Positions 31,977 through 42,295 are shown, counted from the first letter of the stretch. The stretch: DNA of 64,000 nucleotides from Alicyclobacillus sp. ALC3 (GCF_028751195.1 NZ_CP066784.1:4340001-4404000); one strand, 5' to 3'. Notes: generated by a model from the sequence alone, not told the origin. Translations and numbers: made by a program.

Positions 31977-32648
31977 TATGATTTAACTCACGACTCAGGC
32001 TATGTACATATTTGGGACTCCTTGCGGCTCAACGAATTGTGCATAGCCTATGACTGCTTCGTAAGCCCCAGGAGCTTCTTGTGCTAAGGTGCGCGGACGT
32101 GTAGAATTTTCCCATGACAGCCAGTGTAATCCATCCTTCAGCATGCGCGTGATGCCACAATATATTGTCAAGCGCTGAGCGTTTAGAGATGGCGTGTAAT
32201 GCATTCGATTCGATCATAGAGATTATCACCTCCGGGCAACACAAAAAAGTCCGATCCCCTCTGATGTACACACACGAGAGAATCGGACAACCGTCCAATA
32301 TTCACCAGATATCTTATCAGTTTTCACTCTTCCCCATAGAAAGCACTGTACGGTAAAATCACTAACCAAACACACTTGAATCAGCGGCAAATTGATTCTT
32401 GCGTCAAGCGTTCTCGATGAAGAGACATCGAGGCGCAGGTGCTTCGCATCGTTCGGCAAAGCTGGTACGGGACTTTTAATTTGGCTATTCGATCGAAAAC
32501 AGGTCAATAGACTACAACTACGCAAACACGAAAGCCCCCAGCAGAGTGAAAACTGGAGGCTTTGATCTAAGGAAGGTTGTTGCATTGACTAAAGCTCCTG
32601 CGCTCAGCCAAATCATATACCTTCATCTGAACTGCTATTGTTGGCAAA
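31977..32648. other. gene-free region
   Basis: About 670 bases with only weak overlapping minus-strand frames (around 31995-32298) of poor composition. No known domain, repeat or terminator stands out. It could hold decayed coding sequence. Confidence 0.4.
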
Positions 32649-32975
32649 TCAATCAGATTCAGCTGCGTCTTTAATCCGCTGCAGTTCAAGGATAGCATCA
32701 AAAAACGCATCAAGGGATTCAAACAGTTCTTCTTTGCCAATCTCCCTAAAGTAATCTCGTATTCTCGATACGATGGTTTTTCTAGCTTCCGGAAGATTCA
32801 CCCATTTGTTGCTCTTACGGATGCCCCAATGATATCGATTGTTTCCCCCATTGCCATTGTTCTTAATGCTCGCGACATGTCTTCCATCAAGGTAAATGGA
32901 CGCTTCCAAACCGTTTCCTTCAGGTCCGTAACCCTGTTTGATGTTTTTTAAGGCAATTCCTTTAATGTTCACCAT
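32649..32975 (-). CDS. hypothetical protein, 108 aa
   Basis: ATG 32975 has GGAG ten bases upstream; the longer frame to 33077 reads through non-protein-like sequence. The N-terminal half is beta (KNIKQGYGPEGNGLEASIYL, then DGRHVASIKNNGNGGNNRYH), followed by a helical C-terminal half. The pattern G-x-E-G-x-x-Tyr-Leu-Asp-Gly-x-x-Val-Ala, then Asn-Gly-Gly, is one I associate with small proteins of phages and plasmids, without known function. Confidence 0.6.
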   Translation of the reverse strand: MVNIKGIALKNIKQGYGPEGNGLEASIYLDGRHVASIKNNGNGGNNRYHWGIRKSNKWVNLPEARKTIVSRIRDYFREIGKEELFESLDAFFDAILELQRIKDAAESD

Positions 32976-33128
32976 GGTTAATGACTCCACAGTAAAAAGC
33001 TTTGAATTAACGCTTTTTAGTACGTACATTCGGAGGTGCACGAAAACCATTCTTCGAGGAACGGACTCATCCATCAACGGTGAGCCGATTACCCTATACC
33101 TACCTCACCTTAACTAAAAGATAGTACA

Positions 33129-34005
33129 TTAGGCATTCATCTCAGCTTCGACCGCCTCTATACTGCGACCTGACGCCTTAGCTATGGCGCGCTTCACCTG
33201 TTCCATAGTGGGCGTCTTACACAAGAAGAATACGACAAACGAAGCCAAGAGGCATAGTACGATACCAAAGACAAATCCTCGTACCCAGTAGAAGGGGTCG
33301 CCTCCAAAAACGCTGCCGGTCATAATCATCGCAGCGATTCCACCAGCGAAGCCACCTCCCAAAGACTTCCAAGCGTAAACGGTGCCATACATGCCCGAAT
33401 TGTTATTCTCACCATAGTAGTCGGACACCGTGAGGGCTGTCAGTGGGAAGTTGACACCCGAGAGAGCACCACTGAGGAACGCGAAGATGATGAAAGCGGC
33501 TGAACTATGCTCATATCCGCTTATAAACGCAGCCAGCTGAAAAACAGCAAGTGATGCATAACTCGTAGCCATCACACGTCTTCGTCCCCAATGTGCTGAC
33601 CATAAACCAGCCAATGGACGCCCTATGCCATCCGCGAGCGCAAATCCGGCAGATCCAACGGCAGCGGCCGCAGAGCCTAGATGCATGGCTTGTGCGAAAT
33701 TGTAGAAGTAGTTAACACCAAATAACCCTGCACCGATAAATAGTGCGTGTTGGACACCAAGCCACTTCGCTTGCGGCGTGCTCCACATTTCTTTAATATT
33801 ATACTGATGTGGTGCCGGTGGATTGTTTCTGATGTCTGCTGGTGTACGGTTGTCTTTCTTCCAATTGAGGGGATCGATATGGGCGGGCCACCAGTTCTTC
33901 GGAGGGTCTTTGATGAATATACCCGCAAAAACAATGACTACGCTCATAATGATACCCATCGTCCAGATAATCTGGTGTGTTTGTGCAGAAGTCATGGTAC
34001 TAGGC
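33129..34005 (-). pseudogene. 5'-truncated oxalate/formate-antiporter-like MFS transporter
   Basis: The C-terminal half of an OFA-family permease, about 288 residues from the first internal ATG: WTMGIIMSVVIVFAGIF, the WWPAHIDPLNWKK loop and six more helices with SAGFALADGIGRPLAGLWSA and LSGALSGVNFPLTALTVSDY. OFA proteins start about 150-200 residues earlier with another six helices; that part is missing and is replaced at about 34000 by IS3-type sequence. The frame is open through the junction, so the truncation is by insertion or deletion and the remnant should not transport. Confidence 0.8.
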
Positions 34006-34314
34006 GGGATCCGTTTTTTTTAACAGGTCACGCAGAATGGAAATTTCCAAGTCCTTGTCACCGAGAATCTTCTTGAGCCTATCGTTCTCCGTTTCCAGTT
34101 CCTTAAACTCCGCTGCGGATGGAACGTAGGAAGAAATTTTTTTCGCATCTGCTGTAGCACTCTGCCAGCCATGATGTTTGGACTTGTTCATCCAATCGTA
34201 GAGAACCTTAGGCGTCAGGCCGTGACGCCGAGCCACCTGGGCGGCATTACCGACCTCCCGAACCTCTTGCAGAACTTGTTGTTTGAACTCCATGGCGTAG
34301 CGTTTGCGCTGCAT
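34000..34314 (-). pseudogene. IS3/IS911-type orfA remnant without orfB
   Basis: A 104-aa helix-turn-helix plus leucine-zipper protein, the OrfA of an IS3-family element: RYAMEFKQQVLQEVREVGNA, HGLTPKVLYDWMNK, then ELETENDRLKKILGDKDLEI. At its end lies an A8 run, the usual slippery site for the OrfA-OrfB frameshift, but OrfB (the DDE integrase) is absent and the truncated transporter begins at once. Upstream, the element is interrupted by the IS1380-type insertion 24 bases before the start. Confidence 0.78.
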
Positions 34315-34342
34315 AGATGAATCCCCTCCACTGATGATTTAA

Positions 34343-35939
34343 CCCGGATTTCGACGGTTTTTCTTCGAAGAATTGACCTGAGTAATTGAAAAGGCGCTCC
34401 ATATATGGCTAAATTGGGTTTGTCCAGAACACAATCCAAGCCAGAGAGGAGCACCTTTTGGGTGAATCATACACCAAAACACCACCGTCGGAAAAGCAGT
34501 AAAATACATACCCGCTTCAATCTCCATTCTGTCACCGCTTTTGGCGGTGCGACAGGACTCATAGATTTCGTTCTAGGGACTGGAATTGACAAGAATTTTC
34601 GTGTAGAGGGTCTGCGTAAACGAACAGACGCTCAGTTCCAAATGGATGATGTAGCGCTGACATTCATACTGGGCTCCTTGCTGGGTCAGGAACGAATTTT
34701 CCACTTCGAGAACATCGAGCAAGATCCCCTTCTTAAGCTCAAACTAGATTTGCCGAAGCTACCCGATACCACTCTGCTGTACAAGGATTTAAAACGGATG
34801 GGCTCTTCGGCAGGTATGAAGGCAATTCGCTCAGCGCAGCGTCAAATACTGAAATCCTTGCTCCCTAAAGGACGGGATATTGTCGTGGATATCGACTCTT
34901 CCGTAGAAACGGTATATGGAAACCAAGAGAAGTCTGCCGTCGGGTTTAATCCACATCATCACGGCAGAGCTAGTTTCCATCCCTTGCTGGCATTTGACTC
35001 GCAGACTGGTTGTTGCATCTATGACGAGTTGCGCTCTGGTGACGCTCACACAGCAGATGGGTTCGCAGACTTTTACGAAGCGATAAAGAAGCAGTTACCC
35101 GAAGGCGTCCACATCCGTGCAATCCGTAGCGACAAAGGATTCACCGGGGAGAAAGTATTTCAACCGCTAGAACAAGATGGTCAAGACTATGTCATCAAGC
35201 TGAAGTGGACAAAGCGATTGGCAGAGTTTGCACAGGCGCCAAATCTCGCTTGGCGTTGCATCACCCAAAGCGATAACGAACATTGCGATGTCGCCTCCAC
35301 TATGTATCAGGCAACATCTTGGGAAAAACCTCGACGGGTTGTCATTGTTCGTCGGTTAGATGTTGAACCGGAGGAAGTCCTGTGTGCGGATTGGATGTGG
35401 GAGTACGAGGCGATTGCCACAACGCTAGACTGGGGTGGCGAGGATATCTGGCATTTCTACAACTACCGTGGTAACGCTGAGAATCACATTAAGGAAGCGA
35501 AGTACGGATTTGCCGTCGACCAATTTTCCAGTCAGAACTACGGTGCCAACCAAGCATTGCAAGGTCTGAAATTGCTGGCGTACAACCTATTCCTGCTGTA
35601 CAAACAAGTGGCGTTGCAACCAGCGGTTCGTCCGTGGACAGCGGGACGACTTCGCCGCAGGCTTCTGTTCCTACCTGGAATTCTGGTCCGACATGCAAGA
35701 CAGTGGACCATGCGTCTTCCCGAGTTTGCAGAGCGACTATCGGCGCAAATGCTTCAGACTGTACCGTAGTGATTTCCAAATCGAATATGGGAAAATAGTA
35801 GCCTCTGCTGGGGAGGGGGGAAGTGCGTTCAAATACAGAAAAAAGCGTGTAATACCGGCGTGACCGTATACATATTTACCGATATATTGAAATCCTAGCC
35901 CTGCCGGGCTGGTTAATGAACAAACCGTCGAAATCCGGG
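34343..35939 (+). mobile_element. intact IS1380-family insertion sequence, 1597 bp
   Basis: Perfect 18-bp terminal inverted repeats (CCCGGATTTCGACGGTTT at 34343-34360 and its complement at 35922-35939) enclose one transposase gene. Both ends are flanked by the same five bases, TTTAA (34338-34342 and 35940-35944), a target-site duplication. Intact repeats, intact gene and perfect duplication point to a recent insertion, here into the 5' part of an older IS3-type remnant. Confidence 0.93.
34405..35769 (+). CDS. IS1380-family transposase
   Basis: A 454-aa DDE transposase. Catalytic acidic residues lie in the RNase-H-like core: VVDIDSSVETVYG (first Asp), RAIRSDKGFTGEKV (second Asp) and the C-terminal NAENHIKEAKYGF (Glu). 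The N-terminal region after residue 45 (VTAFGGATGLIDFVLG) is typical for this family. Single gene of the element, with a small GC-rich hairpin (AGCCC-TGCC-GGGCT, 35897-35910) between its stop and the right repeat. Confidence 0.92.
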   Translation: MAKLGLSRTQSKPERSTFWVNHTPKHHRRKSSKIHTRFNLHSVTAFGGATGLIDFVLGTGIDKNFRVEGLRKRTDAQFQMDDVALTFILGSLLGQERIFHFENIEQDPLLKLKLDLPKLPDTTLLYKDLKRMGSSAGMKAIRSAQRQILKSLLPKGRDIVVDIDSSVETVYGNQEKSAVGFNPHHHGRASFHPLLAFDSQTGCCIYDELRSGDAHTADGFADFYEAIKKQLPEGVHIRAIRSDKGFTGEKVFQPLEQDGQDYVIKLKWTKRLAEFAQAPNLAWRCITQSDNEHCDVASTMYQATSWEKPRRVVIVRRLDVEPEEVLCADWMWEYEAIATTLDWGGEDIWHFYNYRGNAENHIKEAKYGFAVDQFSSQNYGANQALQGLKLLAYNLFLLYKQVALQPAVRPWTAGRLRRRLLFLPGILVRHARQWTMRLPEFAERLSAQMLQTVP

Positions 35940-35944
35940 TTTAA

Positions 35945-36496
35945 GATTAGTGGATAAGGGATAAAGACTCAAATCCAGTTACGGGGCTTTAGAGCACGGA
36001 TGACTTAGAGATAGATACATACACCTATACTTTCCCACAAAGTTACATTGTTCCTCAGACCGATCACGAGATTAGGGAGGCCGAACTATTTAACCAAATC
36101 ATAACGAATTTCGTAGAGCTATAGCAGGCCCTTGACAGTGGAAATTTCATCGGAGCTTTACGGATTGTGTTTAAAGGCCAATTTAGCCTGTCACTTCGTT
36201 CATGGGTATTGTAATTGCGCGTCACATAACCATTTCACGTCCATCATCCGTCCCATAGAGCCGGTGGGACTTGCGGAAGACAAATGTGGAATCTTTGTCC
36301 CTGACAATTGATGAAACATTCTCTTCCACCAATAGCTTGGGTATACCGTCACCTTTGGCCTGATTTCATCCCGTATCATTAATCGTCACAGTCGTAGAGA
36401 TGTAAATCTACCAGATATCGCAAAACGACGTTGCACCCCATGGTGGATACGCACGCCTGAGTTTCATTCGTGAACATGTTTCACTGAATGGATGGG
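35945..36496. other. gene-free region right of the IS
   Basis: No supported coding frame. It should include the outer end of the IS3-type remnant interrupted by the IS1380 element, but I could not find its terminal repeat. Low-complexity, in part AT-rich. Confidence 0.4.
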
Positions 36497-37177
36497 TTAC
36501 ACGGGTTGAGAACCACCGTGGCCCATGACATGTGCACTTCCCATCCCGTGCTTCATCCCTGTCGAGACCATCCACCAGTTGATGGGGTATGTCACCACGG
36601 AACCGACGAGGATACTCATTGACATGACAAACCAGAAACTGAATGCCCATGGGGACATGACGGATAAAAGGTTCATTAAATAAACCATGGTCGGAAACAT
36701 GCCCAAAACCATGAATGTGAGCGAAAGCAGTTCGGCCCAAAACCCTGTACGGAGTGCGGATTGAAACGAGATGTGATTCATCTGCATCATTGGAACGGTT
36801 TGAAACAACAGCCATCCGACTAAAAATCCGACGATATATTCGACAATCATGTCACCATACATCGGCATACTCAGAAAGGATGTGGCAATGGCAGCCGTCA
36901 CAATACCAAGGGCGTCTCCGGCCACACAATGAATTACTGATCCGGTTGCCTGTTTCCACATCGGAGCGATAAATTCATCATGTGTACCAGGTCTTGGTTC
37001 TCGGCAACTTGATACGTAAAGTGCTAGCCCTATGATACCTAGGTATAAAGTAATGAGCGTCCAGGCTACCTTCATCATTGTCATGATTTCCGGTTGACTT
37101 CGTAAATCAATGAGTAACCAGATTACACTGGTGATCGAAGAGACACCCCATATCATTGCAATCAACCCCACAACCAC
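36497..37177 (-). CDS. DUF4396-family membrane protein
   Basis: A 226-aa protein with about six membrane helices. The block CVAGDALGIVTAAI and the following Met-rich helices, then MNHISFQSALRTGFWAELLSL and TYPINWWMVSTGMKHGMGS, fit the DUF4396 family of membrane proteins, common in actinobacteria, archaea and metal islands and of unknown role. One Cys lies before GDAL and another in the SSCRE loop. GTG 37177 has GGAGGTGG upstream. Monocistronic. Confidence 0.75.
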   Translation of the reverse strand: MVVGLIAMIWGVSSITSVIWLLIDLRSQPEIMTMMKVAWTLITLYLGIIGLALYVSSCREPRPGTHDEFIAPMWKQATGSVIHCVAGDALGIVTAAIATSFLSMPMYGDMIVEYIVGFLVGWLLFQTVPMMQMNHISFQSALRTGFWAELLSLTFMVLGMFPTMVYLMNLLSVMSPWAFSFWFVMSMSILVGSVVTYPINWWMVSTGMKHGMGSAHVMGHGGSQPV

Positions 37178-37731
37178 GCCACCTCCGCCTTCAACTTCCG
37201 GTTACTGTCTCATCCTGCAGTGTTGGAGAAATGCCCCATGTTTATACTTGGGTCTCAACAGACCCTACACATGTCGTACTGTCCGGCCAGACAAGTTTTA
37301 GCTTGCGCCAACCGGGTATCGGCAAAGATCAGCACAAGTCCAAATTAAGAATACAAGTGACACCGCACTGACAGGTATGTCTTCGCGTTCGGTCTGGAGC
37401 GAATTGATATTCGGCAGTTGGTGCTGAATGCCCGCTACGCTAGTTGTCGCCTGCAAATTCTAGCCAGATAAAAAACCTCTGGACCCTAGCTTCCCTCTGT
37501 GAATCTGTTCATAGGCATTCATCCAATTATTCTCAAATACATGTTTTCTCATAGATTCAGTTGCACTTATGGTGGGCACGCAAACATATCGCTTTGTTGG
37601 ATGACTGGTTTCACACATTTTCCACATATTTCTCATGTAGGATCGAACCTATGAATTTTACTATCAGCAAACAGTGTGCCATTTCCCGGTGGTCATGAAC
37701 TACGGATAGTTGAAGAAAGGAGAGGGTGTAG
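37178..37731. other. gene-free region
   Basis: About 550 bases between divergent genes. No coding frame, repeat or terminator that I can support. The promoters of the DUF4396 gene and the peptidase gene must lie here. Confidence 0.4.
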
Positions 37732-38556
37732 TTGAGTCGTGCGCATGTTCGCAACGGCAATAAAAGAAGCAGGTGGCGGGCTACGGTTCTCATAATATAT
37801 CTTGTGCTCGTCGGCACCGGGGGATTTGTTCTGGCCGAAATTGTACAAGTTCGGGCTCCCGCAAAATCTGTGAAGAAAGTTCTTGCAGTTCACTCCAAAC
37901 AAATAACGAAGACTCCTCCTTCGCTTACAGGATCGAAAACGACGAGTCAATTTGTACTACCCAAGCAGGTCTTGATCAAAGTACCTGCACAATCCCAATT
38001 GCCGCAGTTGAAAAATGGGTGTGAAGTGACCACCCTATCGATGTTGCTTGCTGCGGTTGGACATCCGATTAATAAAATGGTTTTGGCCAAGGAAGAACCT
38101 CTAGATCCAACGAAACTCGTGATGGACTCCAAAGGGAACATAAAGTACTGGGGGAATCCCAATGTCGGTTTTGTAGGAAACGTATCTGGTTACGGATATG
38201 GGATTTACCACGGTCCCATGACGAAATTTATTAATCAGCTGCTCCCTGGAAGCGCCAAGGATTTAACCGGCGATTCCTTTTCGTCGATTATGGCTGAAGT
38301 GGCAAAAGGCCATCCCGTGATGGTATGGACAACGGCGACGTTTCAACCTACCACTCTGTGGCAAACGTGGGTAAGTCCAGAAGGTCCGGTTCGTGCAACC
38401 ATGGAGGAACATACCGTACTGTTGGTGGGTTGGAACGGCCAACACTTGCTTGTGAACGATTCTTTAACCGGAGTGGCGGCTGAAGCCGTGAACCCAAAAC
38501 CGTTCATCGCTGCCTGGGAACAGTTAGGTAAGCAGGCAGTGACCGTCATTCCGTAA
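37732..38556 (+). CDS. exported C39-type (papain-fold) peptidase homologue, copy 1
   Basis: A 274-aa protein with an N-terminal membrane anchor (residues 18-38), a linker, and a papain-like domain. The catalytic Cys lies in PQLKNGCEVTTLSMLL and the His in MEEHTVLLVGWN, followed by NDSLTG where the Asn/Asp of the triad is expected. The block KYWGNPNVGFVG is shared with copy 2 at 62890 (same length). C39-family peptidases outside ABC transporters cleave peptides or cross-links on the cell surface; substrate unknown. Starts with TTG behind AAGGAGAGGG. Confidence 0.82.
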   Translation: MSRAHVRNGNKRSRWRATVLIIYLVLVGTGGFVLAEIVQVRAPAKSVKKVLAVHSKQITKTPPSLTGSKTTSQFVLPKQVLIKVPAQSQLPQLKNGCEVTTLSMLLAAVGHPINKMVLAKEEPLDPTKLVMDSKGNIKYWGNPNVGFVGNVSGYGYGIYHGPMTKFINQLLPGSAKDLTGDSFSSIMAEVAKGHPVMVWTTATFQPTTLWQTWVSPEGPVRATMEEHTVLLVGWNGQHLLVNDSLTGVAAEAVNPKPFIAAWEQLGKQAVTVIP

Positions 38557-38705
38557 AGCAACCTAATACGACCCGTCTCCAATTGAAATTTGAGATCGAA
38601 AATCGTTTTTTATAAAGCATACAGCATCATGTCCAAGATACTCCAGGACGCGCATATCCTCTACCGTGTGGCTCAGCGTTTGACACCGGAAAGGGGTAGA
38701 TTGGA

Positions 38706-39119
38706 TTGTTGTTTATCACTAGCCTCGTGGGTTCCTTGATCGGTTTTTCGGTTTGTTACCGTTTAATGAGTAAACAGGCTGAGCGCATACCCCATTCGAT
38801 TCGCATGAAGATGTGCATGGGCAATAGTATGGCACTGTCCTTTCTTTTCACGATGTTTGTAGAAACGACCACCGGCAGCAAGTGGGTCAGTGTCTTGATT
38901 AGTCTTATTGTGATAGGCATCACCCTCTACTTCCTCTTTGGTCCACGTCATTCCCTCGATATGATGGAGGCCATTTTGTCTGTCATTATGGGGACCGCCA
39001 TGGGTGTCATGTTACTTGGAATGATGAGTCTCGGTGCGATTTGGATTCTTCAACTGGGAACACTAGGTGTCGAGATGTTCTTGTGGTGGATTCTTCAAAG
39101 AAAACGGGGGTGGGGTTAG
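38706..39119 (+). CDS. unknown small membrane protein, 137 aa
   Basis: Four to five hydrophobic segments, rich in Met (MKMCMGNSMALSFLFTMFVE and MGTAMGVMLLGMMS). TTG start with AAAGGGG upstream, 149 bases after the peptidase gene and just ahead of the csoR-copA promoter. Met and Cys inside the membrane part hint at Cu(I) contact, which is speculation. No family recognised. Confidence 0.65.
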   Translation: MLFITSLVGSLIGFSVCYRLMSKQAERIPHSIRMKMCMGNSMALSFLFTMFVETTTGSKWVSVLISLIVIGITLYFLFGPRHSLDMMEAILSVIMGTAMGVMLLGMMSLGAIWILQLGTLGVEMFLWWILQRKRGWG

Positions 39120-39188
39120 TCAAGGAGATGGGGTTAGGTGGCCGGTTGAGACGACACCGCAATATTTTTGTCACAGTCTGGATATGTC

Positions 39189-39213
39189 ATACCTGACAGG
39201 GGTATGGTATACT
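39189..39213 (+). promoter_or_regulatory. CsoR-like operator, csoR-copA-copZ operon
   Basis: ATACCTGACAGGGGTAT (39189-39205) followed by -10 TATACT (39208-39213). A weak -35 ATGTCA lies 18 bases before the -10. As it precedes the canonical csoR gene and the copper ATPase operon, this is the reference site for the motif in this window. Autoregulation by CsoR is the usual arrangement. Confidence 0.75.
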
Positions 39214-39255
39214 TAAGGTGAGACTGAAAAGATTGCCCGAAAGGGAGGAAGTTCC

Positions 39256-39573
39256 ATGGACGAGTTATATACCACGCATACCGAATCGGGCCATGCGCAC
39301 AGCTACGGTTCGATGAAGAGTGATTTGATGCTGCGGTTAAAGCGAATTGAAGGACAGGTTCGGGGAATTGAACGCATGGTGGATGAAGACCGGTACTGCG
39401 TCGACATTCTAGTGCAAATTTCGGCGATTAAGAATGCCTTACATCAAGTGGCGTTAGCTCTATTGGAGTCGCATACGCGCGGCTGTGTTGCGGATGCGAT
39501 CTCCAGTCACAACGGAGGGGAACAGAAAATTGACGAATTGATGGATGTGATTCGGAAATTTACGAAGGGATAA
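39256..39573 (+). CDS. csoR: CsoR copper-sensing repressor
   Basis: A 105-aa DUF156 protein with the full copper site: Cys48 (EDRYCVDIL), His73 and Cys77 (ESHTRGCV). These bind Cu(I) in a three-coordinate site and release the repressor from DNA. An extra N-terminal stretch holds several His (THTESGHAH). AGGGAGGAAG precedes the ATG. First gene of the operon with copA and copZ, with a dyad operator ahead. Confidence 0.93.
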   Translation: MDELYTTHTESGHAHSYGSMKSDLMLRLKRIEGQVRGIERMVDEDRYCVDILVQISAIKNALHQVALALLESHTRGCVADAISSHNGGEQKIDELMDVIRKFTKG

Positions 39574-39615
39574 ACGAGACCGACTTGCATGGTGGTTATG
39601 AAGGAGGTAAGGAAT

Positions 39616-42003
39616 ATGGAAGCATTGGCCACGGAAATTACATTACCTGTGGAAGGCATGACGTGTGCGTCCTGTGCTGCACGAATAGAAAAAAACGTGA
39701 GCAAGATGCCGGGTGTAAAAGAGGTGAACGTCAATTTAGCGTCCGAGCGCGCACGTGTCGTCCTCGATGGCAACACGTCGTGGCACGACGTCGTGGAGAA
39801 GATTGAAAAAACGGGGTATAAAGTGCCACTTCAGGAACTGGACTTGAACATTGAAGGTATGACTTGTGCCGCTTGCTCGGCTCGGATTGAAAAAGTCGTG
39901 GGGAAGCTCCCGGGTATTGATTCCATCCACGTGAACCTCGCGTCGGAAAAGGGCCACGTGGCTTTTATTCCTGGGCTGGTAAAGGAATCCGATATCATTG
40001 CAGCGGTGCAGAAAGCGGGATACGGGGCGAAAGTAGCGGATGATTCCAAGGTTGAGGACGAACGGGCCAAAAAACAGCGTTTATACCGTATTGAGGTTCG
40101 GAAGTTCTGGCTCTCTGCAGTCTTAATTTCCCCCTTAATTGCGCAGATGCTGTTTCAATTGGCTGGCGGACAACCGTTTCTTCCAAACTGGGTCAGTTGG
40201 ATTCTGGCGACCCCGGTGCAGTTTTACATTGGTTGGCGTTTTTATAAAGGGGCCTATCACTCTCTACGCGGTGGAGCGGCCAACATGGACGTCTTAGTGG
40301 CCTTGGGGACGTCTGTTGCCTACGTGTACAGTGCAGTGTTAACCGTATTGGGGACACAGGATGTATACTTTGATACGTCCGCCACGGTCGTCACCTTGAT
40401 TTTCCTCGGGAAACTGCTGGAAACCAGAGCAAAAGCGAAGTCTTCAGCAGCCGTCGAGCAACTGGCGAAACTCGGAGCCAAGGTCGCCCATGTGCTTCGG
40501 GACGGAACAGAAGTGGATATCCCGGTTGAGGAGCTGCGCGTGGACGACGTTGTCCGGGTTCGACCCGGTGAAAAAGTCCCGAGTGATGGCATTATTCTTG
40601 AAGGCACCACATTCGTTGACCAGTCATTTTTGACCGGTGAATCGATGCCCGTCGAAAAGCATCCTAACGATGAAGTGGTTGGGGCCTCTGTGAATCAAAA
40701 TCAGCCCTTTGTCATGCGAGTGACCAAGGTTGGTGCGGACACCATGCTATCTCAAGTCATCCGTTTGGTTGACTTGGCTCAGGGTTCGAAAGCGCCTGTC
40801 CAGCGTTTGGCCGATAAAATATCGGGAATCTTTGTGCCCGTGGTTCTTCTTGTAGCTCTGATCACCTTTATAGTTTGGGGGATTTTCGCTGGATGGCCGC
40901 ACGCGTTGATTGCAGCCGTTGCGGTATTGGTTATCGCTTGTCCGTGTTCCTTGGGGCTTGCGACGCCAACGGCGATTATGGTCGGAACCGGCATGGGGGC
41001 CGAGGCTGGCATCCTCATCAAAGGCGGCGAGCACTTAGAAAATGCCCACAAGGTGAACACGGTCGTTTTTGATAAAACAGGAACACTCACCACGGGTCAT
41101 CCAGAAGTTCGTGATATCTGGACAGCCCGAAATATTACCGAAGAGGAATTATTGCGCTTGGCTGCTGCAATTGAAAATCAAAGTGAACACCCATTGGCTT
41201 CGGCCATCACCAAACATGCAATAGCAAAGATACCAGACATCCCCTCAGCGACCGACGTTCGAGCTGTAACTGGAATGGGCGTCGAAGGGATCCTGGGTGG
41301 GTCCCGAATTCGTATTGGCAATCGACGTTGGTTTGCGCAACTTGGAGTCAAGGATATCCCCGATCACGTGCTAGAAAAGTTTGAGGAGCTGGCGTGGACT
41401 GCGGTTCTTGTGGCGGTGGACGACCAGTTACTCGGCATCCTGGCGATCTCCGATGCCATCAAGGCGGATGCTGTGCAAACGGTGAAAGACCTAACCGCTA
41501 TGGGAATCGAGGTATGGTTGCTGACCGGAGACAATCGCCGAACGGCCGAGGCTGTGGCAAAGCAGGTTGGAATTCCAAACGTGATGGCAGAGGTCTTGCC
41601 GACGGATAAGGCAGCCAAAGTCCGTGAATTGAAGCAGAGTGGTCGGACCATTGCGATGGTGGGAGACGGAATCAATGATGCGCCGGCACTCGCCTCCGCA
41701 GATGTTGGAATTGCGATGGGATCCGGATCGGACATTGCCCTGGAAGCCGCGGACATCGCATTGATGAACGCGGATACGCAAGGTGTTGTGGATGCCATTC
41801 GTCTGTCCAAGGTGACGATGCGAAAGATTCGACAGAACTTGTTTTGGGCGTTCTTTTACAATGTGCTGGGCATTCCTTTGGCGGCGCTGGGAATTCTCAG
41901 CCCCATCATCGCTGGAGCTGCCATGGCTCTAAGTTCAGTCAGTGTGGTATCCAACAGTTTGCTGCTTCGCCGTCAGTTTGCGCGCCATCGAACAGCCGCG
42001 TAA
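39616..42003 (+). CDS. copA: Cu(I)-exporting P1B-type ATPase
   Basis: A 795-aa copper pump of the inner membrane. Two N-terminal HMA domains carry [10 protein letters not shown] and [10 protein letters not shown]. The membrane metal site is the CPC of [12 protein letters not shown] (about residue 441). Cytoplasmic ATPase motifs follow: [10 protein letters not shown] with the phosphorylated Asp, SEHPLASAI with the nucleotide-binding His-Pro, and [16 protein letters not shown]. All match the CopA/P1B-1 type that pumps Cu(I) out using ATP. ATG 39616 has AAGGAGGTAAGG upstream. Second gene of the csoR operon. Confidence 0.96.
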   Translation: MEALATEITLPVEGMTCASCAARIEKNVSKMPGVKEVNVNLASERARVVLDGNTSWHDVVEKIEKTGYKVPLQELDLNIEGMTCAACSARIEKVVGKLPGIDSIHVNLASEKGHVAFIPGLVKESDIIAAVQKAGYGAKVADDSKVEDERAKKQRLYRIEVRKFWLSAVLISPLIAQMLFQLAGGQPFLPNWVSWILATPVQFYIGWRFYKGAYHSLRGGAANMDVLVALGTSVAYVYSAVLTVLGTQDVYFDTSATVVTLIFLGKLLETRAKAKSSAAVEQLAKLGAKVAHVLRDGTEVDIPVEELRVDDVVRVRPGEKVPSDGIILEGTTFVDQSFLTGESMPVEKHPNDEVVGASVNQNQPFVMRVTKVGADTMLSQVIRLVDLAQGSKAPVQRLADKISGIFVPVVLLVALITFIVWGIFAGWPHALIAAVAVLVIACPCSLGLATPTAIMVGTGMGAEAGILIKGGEHLENAHKVNTVVFDKTGTLTTGHPEVRDIWTARNITEEELLRLAAAIENQSEHPLASAITKHAIAKIPDIPSATDVRAVTGMGVEGILGGSRIRIGNRRWFAQLGVKDIPDHVLEKFEELAWTAVLVAVDDQLLGILAISDAIKADAVQTVKDLTAMGIEVWLLTGDNRRTAEAVAKQVGIPNVMAEVLPTDKAAKVRELKQSGRTIAMVGDGINDAPALASADVGIAMGSGSDIALEAADIALMNADTQGVVDAIRLSKVTMRKIRQNLFWAFFYNVLGIPLAALGILSPIIAGAAMALSSVSVVSNSLLLRRQFARHRTAA

Positions 42004-42059
42004 GCTCCTGCATGTGCAGAGAGTCGGAGGATAACTCCCGTGAAGGGAGGTGAAAAGGG

Positions 42060-42266
42060 ATGCAAACGGAAGTTTTGAAGGTCAAAGGCATGACGTGCAA
42101 TCATTGCAAGCATGCGGTCGAAAGCGCATTACAGGATCTGCCGAATATCACGACAGCAACCGTTGACCTTGCTAAAGGTGAGGTCACCGTGGAAATGTCA
42201 GGCCAAGTCAGTCGAGAGGCCATTCGCGCCGCCATTGATGAGGCTGGTTATGAATTGGTTTCCTAA
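42060..42266 (+). CDS. copZ: CopZ copper chaperone
   Basis: A 68-aa single HMA domain with VKGMTCNHCKHAV near the N terminus and the conserved DEAGYEL end. It carries Cu(I) in the cytoplasm and delivers it to CopA and CsoR. GGGAGGTGAAAAGG precedes the ATG, 57 bases after copA. Confidence 0.95.
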   Translation: MQTEVLKVKGMTCNHCKHAVESALQDLPNITTATVDLAKGEVTVEMSGQVSREAIRAAIDEAGYELVS

Positions 42267-42295
42267 AAAGTCCTTGTGCCGGCTTCGTACAAGTT

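Noticed and set aside
31995-32298. Overlapping minus-strand frames that might be a decayed gene
   Set aside because: No domain recognised in any frame and no start signal; left as a gene-free region.
40320-41810. Minus-strand frames inside copA
   Set aside because: Antisense shadows; Ser/Thr/Ala-rich and without start signals.
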